From positions 4,650,001 to 4,714,000 of the forward strand of contig NZ_JAPEOK010000001.1 in the NCBI RefSeq assembly GCF_026341515.1: a stretch of 64,000 nt of DNA, given 5' to 3'. Under the pieces are notes generated by a model. It did not search any database, was not told the DNA's origin, and saw only the letters and a list, made by a program, of their open reading frames with translations. Shown piece after piece: positions 1-8,636 of this stretch; the first letter of the stretch is position 1, and each line of letters opens with the position of its first letter. This DNA comes from Streptomyces sp. NBC_00878. GTDB lineage: Bacteria > Actinomycetota > Actinomycetes > Streptomycetales > Streptomycetaceae. Position numbers and translations under genes: made by a program.

Positions 1-1039
1 GCGCGATCCACCGCGGGTCGTCGCCGGACTCCGGATCGGCCTGCTCCAGCGCCGCCACGGCCCGCCCGGACGCCGCCTGCGCCGAGCGCGCGTCACCCAT
101 CAACGCGTGCCCCCGCGCCTCCGCGGCGTGGAACATCGACTCCGCGCGCGGTGTGACCCGCCCCCGCGCGCCCTCCTGTGCCGCGCGCGCCAACTGCGCG
201 ATCTCCCGCGGATTCCCGAGCTGCGCCGCGAGGTGGCTCATGGACGCGGCGAGCACGTACCCGCCGTACCCGCGGTCGCCCGCGGCCTGTGCGAGCCGCA
301 GCGCCTGGATGTAGTAGCGCTGCGCGAGCCCGGGCTGTCCGGTGTCGATCGCCATGTAGCCGGCCAGCTCCGTCAACCGCGCGACCGCCGCGAAGAGTTC
401 ACGCCCGACCGCTTCCCGGTACGAACCAGCCAGCAGCCCGGACACGACACTGTTCAGGTAGTGCACGACGACCGGGCGTACGTGCCCGCTGCCGTACTGA
501 TGGTCGAGGTCGACCAGCGCCTGGGTCATCGCGCTCACCGCGGCCACGTCGGACTGCCCGACCCGGGGCCCGGCGGCACGCGACACCTGCGCGTCCGGCG
601 AGGAGATCAGCCAGTCCCGGCTCGGCTCGACGAGCGCGGAGGCCGCGACGGAGGAGCCGGACAGGAAGTCCCGCCGCCCCACGTCGCTGCGCCACAGCTC
701 GCAGACCTGCTCGATCGCCCCGAGGACGGTCGGCGAGAACTGCAAGCCCACCCCGGAGGCGAGGTTCTTGCCGTTCGCCATGCCGATCTCGTCGATCGTG
801 ACGGTCCGGCCCAGCTTGCGGCCGAGCGCCTCGGCGATGATGGCGGGCGCCCGCCCGCGCGGCTGCTGACCTCGCAGCCAACGCGCCACGGACGTCTTGT
901 CGTAGCGCAGATCGAGACCGTGCTCCGCGCCGCACATGTTGACCCGGCGGGCCAGCCCTGCGTTGGAACAGCCCGCTTCCTGGATGAGCGCCTGCAGTCG
1001 TTCGTTCGGCTGCCGCGCGACGAGAGGCCTTGCGGCCAT
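1..1039 (-). CDS. NsdA-like helix-turn-helix regulator (3' end cut by window)
   Basis: The reading frame is open from ATG 1039 to the window edge (346 codons visible, no stop), so the C-terminus is missing. Residues 10-60 look like a compact HTH (NERLQALIQEAGCSNAGLARRVN, then VARWLRGQQPRG). A linker follows, then a long helical region of TPR-like character from about residue 150 onward. This layout matches Streptomyces NsdA-type regulators, which repress antibiotic production and sporulation genes. The specific target here is unknown. The gene is divergent from the primase-like gene at 1419. Family call is good; equating it with nsdA itself would be inference. Confidence 0.8.
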   Translation of the reverse strand, partial: MAARPLVARQPNERLQALIQEAGCSNAGLARRVNMCGAEHGLDLRYDKTSVARWLRGQQPRGRAPAIIAEALGRKLGRTVTIDEIGMANGKNLASGVGLQFSPTVLGAIEQVCELWRSDVGRRDFLSGSSVAASALVEPSRDWLISSPDAQVSRAAGPRVGQSDVAAVSAMTQALVDLDHQYGSGHVRPVVVHYLNSVVSGLLAGSYREAVGRELFAAVARLTELAGYMAIDTGQPGLAQRYYIQALRLAQAAGDRGYGGYVLAASMSHLAAQLGNPREIAQLARAAQEGARGRVTPRAESMFHAAEARGHALMGDARSAQAASGRAVAALEQADPESGDDPRWIA

Positions 1040-1418
1040 GGCGTACCCCCTGTGGCTGCGGTGCCTGCCCACGCACCGAGTTGACGAGTCCTCAGCGGCC
1101 GGGGCCTCCCGCACCCGTGAAGAGAACGAAAAGATCCGGCCTCGAAGATCAATGCCCCGCGGATATACCGAAGATGCGAGACATGTGAGGATTGCCGGGG
1201 TAAAGGCTGCTGCCTGCCCCTCCGGTGGCTACCCCGCACCCGCTGCCGCCTCCCATGCGCGCCCCCACAGATGCATCCATGCGCCCCACATGTGGAATCG
1301 GTGCTCCTCCCCCGCGCGCGCAGGAAAAACGGTGCAAGCCCGAAGGGCTTTCCCAAGAAGGGCGGTGGTGGGAGACGGGTGGGCGTAACCCCTGGTGGGT
1401 GGGGGAGTTGAGTTCAGC
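1040..1418. promoter_or_regulatory. Divergent intergenic region
   Basis: This 379-base gap separates two divergently read genes and must hold both promoters. It is less GC-rich around 1130-1200. I see no convincing RNA gene and no conserved small ORF. The ribosome-binding stretch GGGGGAG at 1401-1407 serves the downstream plus-strand gene. Confidence 0.4.
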
Positions 1419-2078
1419 GTGGAAGAGACGATCGCAGGCACCCAGACCGCCCAGATCCCGAAGCAGCGAGGCGAATCGCTGCAGGACACCGCCGTGCGCT
1501 ATGCCGAGGAGCGCCATTGGGACGTGTTCCCAGGCACTTGGCTGGAAGCCGTCGACGGGGTGCAGCGCTGCTCGTGCGGCGAGCCCTCGTGCGCCGTGCC
1601 CGGCGCGCATCCGGCGCGTGAGGACTGGGCGACGCAGGCCACGGGCAGTGCGACCGTCGCGCGCCGACTGTGGGCGAAGCAGCCGTCGGCGTCGATCCTG
1701 TTGCCCACGGGGCGGACTTTCGACGCGATCGACGTTCCTGAGACCTCGGGATTTCTCGCGCTCGCCCGGATGAGGCGGATGGAGCTGACGCTCGGGCCGG
1801 TGACGTGCACGCCGGATCGGCGGATGCAGTTCTTCGTGCTGCCGGGTGCTGCCGTGAAGGTGCCTGATCTTGTACGGAAGCTGGGGTGGCCGCTCACCTC
1901 TCTTGATCTGAACGTGCTGGGGGAAGGGACGTATGTGGCTGCGCCGCCTACGCGGTTCGGGGCGCGGGGGGCTGTGCAGTGGGCCTGTCGGCCGACTCCG
2001 GCGAATCGGTGGCTGCCGGACGCTGAGGAACTGATCTCGCCCTTGGCTTACGCCTGCGGGCGGGACGCTCGTCGGTAG
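1419..2078 (+). CDS. Bifunctional DNA primase/polymerase N-terminal domain-like protein
   Basis: A 219-residue soluble protein. The N-terminal part has the pattern RYAEERHWDVFPGTW, followed by a Cys-rich segment (CSCGEPSC) and HPAREDWATQATG. This is the arrangement of the small Streptomyces 'bifunctional DNA primase/polymerase' domain proteins, which resemble archaeo-eukaryotic primase (prim-pol) N-termini. No helicase or plasmid replication partner is adjacent, so a role in replication is not implied. An upstream in-frame GTG at 1395 exists. I prefer GTG 1419 because GGGGGAG (1401-1407) lies about 11 bases before it. The gene is monocistronic and divergent from the NsdA-like gene. Confidence 0.75.
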   Translation: MEETIAGTQTAQIPKQRGESLQDTAVRYAEERHWDVFPGTWLEAVDGVQRCSCGEPSCAVPGAHPAREDWATQATGSATVARRLWAKQPSASILLPTGRTFDAIDVPETSGFLALARMRRMELTLGPVTCTPDRRMQFFVLPGAAVKVPDLVRKLGWPLTSLDLNVLGEGTYVAAPPTRFGARGAVQWACRPTPANRWLPDAEELISPLAYACGRDARR

Positions 2079-2201
2079 TGCGCCGTTCGACTCTGGCGTG
2101 ATCTGCCGCCTGCGGGTCCGTAGGGGCTGAGCGCTCCCCTGAAGGGGCGCCCCTTGTCGGACCCGACCCGTATCGTGCCCTTCATGGTGGAGGGAGTGCG
2201 G

Positions 2202-2978
2202 GTGAATGACGCGGTGGCCGTGCGGGTGCGGGGGCTCTGGAAGCGGTTCGGGGAGCAGGTTGCCGTCGCGGGGATCGATCTGGAGTTGCCCGCGGGGCAG
2301 TTCATCGGGCTGGTCGGACCCAATGGGGCGGGGAAGACCACGACTCTGTCGATGGTGACCGGGCTGCTGCGGCCCGATCAGGGGTCCGTCGAGGTCGTCG
2401 GACACGACGTGTGGCGCGACCCCACGGAGGTCAAGGCCCGGATCGGTGTCCTGCCCGAGGGACTGCGGCTCTTCGAACGGCTCTCGGGGCGGGAGCTCCT
2501 CGCGTACACCGGGCGGCTGCGCGGACTGCCCGGTGCCGAGGTCGACAAGCGGGCCACCCAGCTGCTCGACGTGCTCGACCTGGCCGGGGCGCAGCACAAA
2601 CTCGTCGTCGACTACTCGACCGGCATGCGCAAGAAGATCGGGCTCGCGGCGGCCCTGCTGCACAACCCGGAAGTGCTGTTCCTGGACGAGCCGTTCGAGG
2701 GCGTCGACCCGGTTTCCGCGCAGACGATCCGCGGGGTCCTGGAGCGCTACACCGCCTCCGGCGCGACCGTCGTCTTCTCCTCCCACGTCATGGAGCTCGT
2801 CGAGTCGCTGTGCGACTGGGTCGCCGTGATGGTCGCGGGCCGTATCCGCGCCCACGGCCCACTCGCCGAGGTGCGCGGCGAGGCACCCTCCCTCCAGCAG
2901 GCCTTCCTCGAACTCGTCGGGGCGAACGGCCGCGACACCGGCTCCGACCTCGACTGGCTGGGCGGCGGCGCCCGATGA
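2202..2978 (+). CDS. ABC transporter ATP-binding protein
   Basis: A 258-residue ATPase. It has Walker A (GPNGAGKTT, about residues 39-47), a degenerate signature YSTGMRKK in place of LSGGQ, Walker B VLFLDEP and the switch histidine in VFSSHV. The family energises ABC-2 type export, and the permease follows with a 4-base ATGA overlap (2975-2978), so the two are translationally coupled. GTG 2202 is chosen because GGAGGGAG at 2189-2196 sits five bases upstream. ATG 2184 is an alternative start without a ribosome-binding site. Substrate is unknown. Confidence 0.85.
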   Translation: MNDAVAVRVRGLWKRFGEQVAVAGIDLELPAGQFIGLVGPNGAGKTTTLSMVTGLLRPDQGSVEVVGHDVWRDPTEVKARIGVLPEGLRLFERLSGRELLAYTGRLRGLPGAEVDKRATQLLDVLDLAGAQHKLVVDYSTGMRKKIGLAAALLHNPEVLFLDEPFEGVDPVSAQTIRGVLERYTASGATVVFSSHVMELVESLCDWVAVMVAGRIRAHGPLAEVRGEAPSLQQAFLELVGANGRDTGSDLDWLGGGAR

Positions 2979-4618
2979 GCGCCGGGACCGGGACCGCGAC
3001 GACGGCCTCCACTGCCTCGCCCGCCTCCGTCACCCCCGTCACCTCTGTCGTCGTACGGCTGAAGCTGTCGCTGCTGCGCAACGGGCTGCGGCAGTCGGCG
3101 GGGCGGCGGGCCGCGTACGTGGCGTCGCTCGTCGTCGTGCTGCTGTTCGCCGCGCTCCAGCTCATCGGCCTGATAGCGCTGCGCGGCAACGCCCACGCGA
3201 TGAACGTGACGGTGCTGATCACCGCCGTAGTGGCGCTCGGCTGGGCCGTGATGCCGCTCTTCTTCCCCGGCGGCGACGAGACCCTCGACCCGACCCGCCT
3301 GGTGATGCTGCCGCTGCGCCCACGCCCGCTCGTACGCGCGCTGCTGGTGGCCTCGCTGGTCGGCATAGGGCCGCTGTTCACGCTGTGCCTGCTCGTCGGT
3401 TCGGTCGTCGCGATGGCGCACGAGGCGGCGGCGTACGTCACCGGGGTCGTCGCGGTCGCCCTCGCGCTGCTCGTCTGTGTGGCCCTCGCGCGGGCCGTCG
3501 CCACCGCCAACATCCGGCTGCTGACCAGCCGCAAGGGGCGCGACCTGGCCGTACTGAGCGGTCTGGTGATCGCGGTGGGCGCGCAGGTCGTCAACTTCGG
3601 GGCGCAGAAGATCGGTTCGTCCGGCCTGTCCACGCTGGACCCGACGGCCAACGTGCTGCGCTGGGTGCCGCCCGCGTCGGCGATCGGCGCGGTGGACTCC
3701 GTCAGCGAGGGCTCGTACGCCGTCGGAGTCGCCCAGCTCGCGCTGAGCGGCGTGGCACTGGCGGCGCTGCTGTCCTACTGGCAGCGGAGTCTGACCCGGC
3801 TGATGACCTCGCCGGACGGCTCGACACTGCAGACCGCCGAGCCCGCGCGGGACAAGGCGGGCCGCTCCTCCGGACTCGGCCGGCTGCTGCCCGCGGGGCG
3901 CACGGGCACGGTCATGGAGCGCAGCCTGCGGTACGTGTGGCGGGACCCGAAGACGAAGGCCGCGTGGGTGACCTCGCTCGCGATCGGCCTGATCGTGCCG
4001 CTGTTCAACGCGCTGCAGGGCACCGGCTCGATCTACTTCGCCTGCTTCGCGGCAGGCATGCTCGGCATCCAGATGTACAACCAGTTCGGGCAGGACACGT
4101 CCGCGTTCTGGATGGTCGCGATGACGATCTCGTCGACCCGGGACGCGTATGTCGAGCTGCGGGCACGGGCGTTGGCACTCCTGGTGATCACCCTTCCGTA
4201 CGCGGCCCTCGTGTGCGTCCTGACGACGACGTTGCTCGGCGACTGGGCGGCGCTGCCCGAGGTGCTCGGCCTGTCGTTCGCGCTGCTCGGCGCGATGCTG
4301 GCGACCGGGGCCTGGTCCTCCGCCCGCTTCCCGTACTCGATTCCGCAGGAGGGCTACAAAGGCGTGGCCCCCGGACAGGCGGGCCTCGCCTGGATCTCGA
4401 TCTTCGGCGGCATGATCGCGGCGGCGCTCCTGTCCGCTCCCGTCATCGCCCTCACCATCTGGCTGAACGTCTCATCGGGCGGCGACGACTGGATGTGGCT
4501 GCTGCTGCCGATCGGTACGGCTTATGGAGCGGCGATCACCCTGGCGGGCCTGCGCCTCGCCGCGCCGCGAACGGCACGGAGGCTGCCGGAGATCCTCGCG
4601 GCGGTGAGCAAGGGCTGA
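2975..4618 (+). CDS. ABC-2 type exporter permease
   Basis: A 547-residue integral membrane protein with about twelve hydrophobic segments, the first at about residues 45-70 (YVASLVVVLLFAALQLIGLIAL). The soluble N-terminal 20 residues are rich in Thr, Ala and Ser. It forms the membrane part of the exporter whose ATPase overlaps its start codon. A central hydrophilic stretch (SPDGSTLQTAEPARDKAGRSS) separates two membrane halves, as in large single-chain ABC-2 permeases. No substrate can be inferred. Downstream are two copies of a dispersed 23-base repeat, then the convergent hydrolase gene. Confidence 0.85.
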   Translation: MSAGTGTATTASTASPASVTPVTSVVVRLKLSLLRNGLRQSAGRRAAYVASLVVVLLFAALQLIGLIALRGNAHAMNVTVLITAVVALGWAVMPLFFPGGDETLDPTRLVMLPLRPRPLVRALLVASLVGIGPLFTLCLLVGSVVAMAHEAAAYVTGVVAVALALLVCVALARAVATANIRLLTSRKGRDLAVLSGLVIAVGAQVVNFGAQKIGSSGLSTLDPTANVLRWVPPASAIGAVDSVSEGSYAVGVAQLALSGVALAALLSYWQRSLTRLMTSPDGSTLQTAEPARDKAGRSSGLGRLLPAGRTGTVMERSLRYVWRDPKTKAAWVTSLAIGLIVPLFNALQGTGSIYFACFAAGMLGIQMYNQFGQDTSAFWMVAMTISSTRDAYVELRARALALLVITLPYAALVCVLTTTLLGDWAALPEVLGLSFALLGAMLATGAWSSARFPYSIPQEGYKGVAPGQAGLAWISIFGGMIAAALLSAPVIALTIWLNVSSGGDDWMWLLLPIGTAYGAAITLAGLRLAAPRTARRLPEILAAVSKG

Positions 4619-4645
4619 CCGACCGGGATGTGGACCCGCGCCCCG

Positions 4646-4695
4646 TTCAGGGGCGCGGGGAACTGCGCATCTTTCAGGGGCGCGGGGAACTGCGC
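4646..4695 (+). repeat. Two tandem copies of a dispersed 23-mer at a convergent junction
   Basis: Two identical 23-base copies lie at 4646-4668 and 4673-4695. Each starts TTCAGGGGCGCGGGG and ends AACTGCGC. The same 23-mer occurs, perfectly conserved, at 8559-8581 (reverse complement) and 44255-44277. All are between convergent genes. Confidence 0.9.
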
Positions 4696-4763
4696 GACCA
4701 GCCCCCGCCGGGCCGCGGACAAGGGACAACCGCAGTTCAACGGCGCTCGATTTTCCAGGCGGC

Positions 4764-5949
<1,186 letters not shown>

Positions 5950-5955
5950 ACGCTA

Positions 5956-5971
5956 TCGAATGCGCATTCGA
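5956..5971. promoter_or_regulatory. Perfect 16-bp palindrome, LexA-box-like
   Basis: TCGAATGCGCATTCGA is perfectly self-complementary and lies just in front of ATG 5949. It resembles the actinobacterial SOS box (TCGAAC, four bases, GTTCGA) with one symmetric change per half-site. Binding by LexA is an inference. Confidence 0.4.
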
Positions 5972-6039
5972 AAATGGGGTCCTTGGCGGCAACACCCCTC
6001 CTTCGAGTGACCTCGCGCAAGGATTGACCGCCGCCGCCG

Positions 6040-6170
6040 AGGGGAGATCTTCAACGGGAGGCGGGCCGCTCGGGGAAAACGGTCCGAGGGGAATGACCCT
6101 GGGAGCTCGGGGCTCCGGGTCAGCACAGGGGAGGACAGGCCCCGGCGCCTCAGGGCGCCGGGGCCCTCCT
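6040..6170 (+). ncRNA. Candidate structured RNA ending in a strong hairpin
   Basis: Three successive stems can be drawn. CTCGG/CCGAG lies around 6070-6088. TGACCC (6094-6099) pairs with GGGTCA (6117-6122) around an inner GGAGC/GCTCC. A perfect 11-bp stem has arms 6139-6149 and 6154-6164 with a TCAG loop and resembles a terminator. No ORF with coding character fits here. The strand and the existence of a transcript are inferred, and I recognise no known RNA family. Confidence 0.35.
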
Positions 6171-6391
6171 CATGTCCGCGGCACATCCTCCCGCCCCCTC
6201 CCCGACCGCGTATCGGCGCCGCTGCCGCCACGGTCAAGAGCCCTCAGGTCATATGCCTCTCGCGACAGCCTCGCACGCAAACGGTCCGGCCGCTGCGATT
6301 CCGCGCACTGAATCTTCGTTTCTGACGCAACCACGAGGTGGGACAACTGGGGTTTGTGTTAAGGGAGTTGAGGGTGGGTAATCAATTGGGC

Positions 6392-6412
6392 GGGGCACCA
6401 CGAGGGTGCCCC
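6392..6412. terminator. Bidirectional hairpin downstream of desR
   Basis: GGGGCACC (6392-6399) and GGTGCCCC (6405-6412) form a perfect 8-bp stem with a five-base loop. It lies about 170 bases beyond the desR stop and is the likely terminator of that transcript. Confidence 0.55.
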
Positions 6413-6439
6413 TGTTTCAGGGGCACGGGGCTGTGACAT

Positions 6440-6545
6440 TTGCGGCTCCGCCGCGATGGGGGTCCCCCCGCTCATGGGGGTCCCCCCGCTCGAGCGAAGC
6501 CGAGAGTGGGGGAGAAGCCGAGAGTGGGGGAGCGACCAGCCCCCA
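6440..6545. repeat. Streptomyces intergenic repeat (GGGGGTCCCCCC type)
   Basis: GGGGGTCCCCCCGCTC occurs twice (about 6470 and 6487), followed by two copies of GAAGCCGAGAGTGGGGGAG. A related GGGGGTCCCCCC unit is inside the element at 8307-8501. These low-complexity units separate genes and encode nothing visible. Confidence 0.7.
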
Positions 6546-6579
6546 CCACCCGCAGACGAACAACGCTCCCGGCGGAGCG

Positions 6580-7272
6580 CTACCGCTTGGCCACGAACAC
6601 GTGGGACGCAACATCGGACTGCAACTCCGCAGCCTCGCCCCCGCTGCCCACGAGCACCCCGCCCGCGGACTCCGTCACACTGACGACGGACCCGGGCTGC
6701 ACGCCCGCCCTCCGCAGCGTGTACATCAACTGCGCGTCCGTCTGGATCGGCTCACCGATGCGACGGACGACGACCGTCTTGCCGTCGAGCCCGGGATCGA
6801 GATCGGCCAGCGACACCATGCCCGCGTCCAGGAAGGGATCCGCCCCGTCCTTCTCGCCCAGCTCCTCCAGGCCCGGGATCGGGTTCCCGTACGGCGACTC
6901 GGTGGGGTGGCGCAGCAGTTCGAGCACGCGGCGCTCGACCGCCTCGCTCATCACGTGCTCCCAGCGACACGCCTCGGCGTGCACCTGCTCCCACTCCAGA
7001 CCGATCACGTCGACGAGCAGGCACTCGGCGAGGCGGTGCTTGCGCATCACGCGCGTGGCCAGCCGGCGGCCCTCCTCCGTGAGCTCCAGGTGCCGGTCGC
7101 TGGCGACCGCGACCAGGCCGTCGCGCTCCATGCGCGCCACGGTCTGGCTGACCGTCGGCCCGCTCTGGTCCAGCCGCTCGGCGATCCGGGCGCGCATGGG
7201 GACCACACCTTCCTCCTCCAGCTCGAGGATGGTGCGGAGATACATCTCCGTGGTGTCGATCAGTCCGGACAT
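6580..7272 (-). CDS. desR: Iron-dependent DtxR/IdeR-family repressor DmdR1 (DesR)
   Basis: A 230-residue DtxR-type metalloregulator. It has an N-terminal winged helix (AERLDQSGPTVSQTVARMER) and metal-site residues in RKHRLAE and HAEACRWEH. The latter pattern matches the His-x3-Cys-x2-Glu-His of DtxR site 2. A C-terminal SH3-like domain starts near residue 150. With Fe(II) it represses siderophore and iron-uptake genes, including desferrioxamine biosynthesis in Streptomyces. ATG 7272 follows GAGGGG at a five-base spacing. No classical iron box (TTAGGTTAGGCTAACC-like) is visible upstream, so autoregulation is not evident. The neighbouring divergent SIS gene is also found beside dmdR1 in S. coelicolor (from memory). 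Long antisense frames cover this gene. Confidence 0.92.
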   Translation of the reverse strand: MSGLIDTTEMYLRTILELEEEGVVPMRARIAERLDQSGPTVSQTVARMERDGLVAVASDRHLELTEEGRRLATRVMRKHRLAECLLVDVIGLEWEQVHAEACRWEHVMSEAVERRVLELLRHPTESPYGNPIPGLEELGEKDGADPFLDAGMVSLADLDPGLDGKTVVVRRIGEPIQTDAQLMYTLRRAGVQPGSVVSVTESAGGVLVGSGGEAAELQSDVASHVFVAKR

Positions 7273-7555
7273 ACGTGCCCCTCGATTAGCTCTGCCGGAG
7301 GCTGGGTGGCTCACCGGCGTGTGCGCTGGCCCTGGCACCAATTCTGACGCATCCCACTGACAACCGTGCCGCGCAGGTGAAACCACGTGGTGACGAGTGC
7401 CCGCGCGAACGGCCGGGCCATGGGCCCGGCCCGGCGGGAAAGGGGCCCTCAGGACCCAGTGTCGCCCCTGCCGACCGTATTGACACAGCGCTGGTCCAGA
7501 CCGCAACGTGATCCGCGACACGACGGGGAACAGACAGGGAAAGAGGGCTCCGCGC

Positions 7556-8311
7556 ATGGGCGACAGCAAGCTGGCCGGGCAGTTCTTCGACGCCGCGATC
7601 GGCCTGTTGCAGCGGGTGCGGGACGAGGAGGCCGGGACCGTCGAGGCCGCCGGGACGCTGATCGCCGACACGGTCGCCGACGGCGGACGGCTCTTCGCGT
7701 TCGGCGCCGGGCACTCCTCGCTGGCCGCGCAGGACCTCGTGTACCGGGCGGGTGGGCTCGCGCTGATGAACCTGCTCGCCGTGCCGGGCGCCGTCGGCGT
7801 GGACGTCATTCCGGCGACGCTGGGCTCCGCGCTGGAACGGGTCGACGGCCTGGCGAGCGCCGTCCTCGACTGCAGCCCGGCCCGCTCCGGCGACGTACTC
7901 GTGATCGTCTCCCTCTCCGGGCGCAACGCCCTCCCCGTGGAGATGGCGATGCACGCCCGCGCCCTGGGCCTGAAGGTCATCGGCGTCACGTCGGTCGCGT
8001 ACGCCTCCGAAACCACGTCCCGGCACTCCTCGGGCACGTATCTGAAGGACCACTGCGACGTCGTACTCGACTCGAAGATCGCGGTCGGCGACGCCGAACT
8101 CACCGTCGACACCGTCCCGGCGCCCTTCGCGCCCGCCTCCACGGTCGTCACGTCGGCACTCCTCCAGGCCGTCATGGCCACGGCGGCGGGCACCCTCGCG
8201 GACCGCGGCATCGAGCCGCCACTGCTGCGCTCGGGGAACGTGGACGGCGGCCACGAGTGGAACGGCCGCATCTTCGAGGAGTACGCGGACCGGATCTTCT
8301 ACCAGCGCTAG
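7556..8311 (+). CDS. SIS (sugar isomerase) domain protein
   Basis: A 251-residue cytosolic protein with a single SIS fold. It has a glycine-rich phosphosugar loop (FGAGHSSLAAQDL, about 58-70), then VIVSLSGRNALPVEMA (about 122-137). Such domains bind phosphosugars, and this stand-alone family is annotated as sugar isomerase or UPF0309. The exact substrate is unknown. ATG 7556 is preferred over GTG 7508 because AAAGAGGG lies about ten bases upstream. The stop codon TAG (8309-8311) sits inside the left arm of the inverted-repeat element at 8307, so the element has supplied or captured the gene's end. Confidence 0.85.
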   Translation: MGDSKLAGQFFDAAIGLLQRVRDEEAGTVEAAGTLIADTVADGGRLFAFGAGHSSLAAQDLVYRAGGLALMNLLAVPGAVGVDVIPATLGSALERVDGLASAVLDCSPARSGDVLVIVSLSGRNALPVEMAMHARALGLKVIGVTSVAYASETTSRHSSGTYLKDHCDVVLDSKIAVGDAELTVDTVPAPFAPASTVVTSALLQAVMATAAGTLADRGIEPPLLRSGNVDGGHEWNGRIFEEYADRIFYQR

Positions 8312-8501
8312 GGGGCTTCTGATGGATCTCCGTGGGGAAGGAGCGGCGTTCGGTGCGTTCTCTGGGGGTCCCCCCGGCCGAAGGCTGGGGGAGTGCCGGG
8401 CACAGACCCGCGTACTGGACGTACTTGGGTCTGTGCCTGGTGCGGCGAGAGGACGTGCCGGGCGTCGCGACGCCGCGGAGATCCATCAGAAGCCCCCTAG
8501 C
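8307..8501. mobile_element. MITE-like element with 26-bp perfect terminal inverted repeats
   Basis: Arms at 8307-8332 and 8476-8501 are perfect inverted repeats. Each is 26 bases, beginning GCTAGGGGGCTTCTGATGG when read inward from the left. Within lies a second perfect 11-bp inverted repeat (8399-8409 and 8427-8437) and a GGGGGTCCCCCC unit. At 195 bp it has no ORF of its own. Size, tight terminal repeats and lack of coding suggest a non-autonomous element. The left arm contains the stop codon of the SIS gene. Confidence 0.65.
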
Positions 8502-8558
8502 CGCGAAGCGCTCCGCGGGATGGGCCGTGGCAGGACTCCGGGCCGGTCGTGGCTGATC

Positions 8559-8607
8559 GCGCAGTTCCCCGCGCCCCTGAAAGACGGGGCTGCGCCCCTG
8601 TCTTTCA
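8559..8607. terminator. Dispersed 23-mer plus hairpin between convergent genes
   Basis: 8559-8581 is the reverse complement of the 23-mer found at 4646, 4673 and 44255. It runs into a stem with arms TGAAAGAC (8578-8585) and GTCTTTCA (8600-8607), extended by GGGG/CCCC. The hairpin can end transcripts from both the SIS gene and the convergent PAS gene. Confidence 0.55.
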
Positions 8608-8636
8608 GCCCGTCCGGCGAGCGCCCCAACGCCCCC

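Noticed and set aside
107..1084. Plus-strand frame of 325 codons opposite the NsdA-like gene
   Set aside because: It mirrors codon positions of the real minus-strand gene and has no domain. The minus frame gives a coherent HTH protein.
6470..6545. Possible CRISPR-like repeats (GGGGGTCCCCCC and GAAGCCGAGAG units)
   Set aside because: Only two copies each, no regular spacers and no cas genes; they match dispersed Streptomyces intergenic repeats.
7273..8271. Upstream in-frame extension of the desR frame to 8271 (total 563 codons)
   Set aside because: The extension runs antisense through the SIS gene. Family length (230 residues), ribosome-binding site and N-terminus fit ATG 7272.
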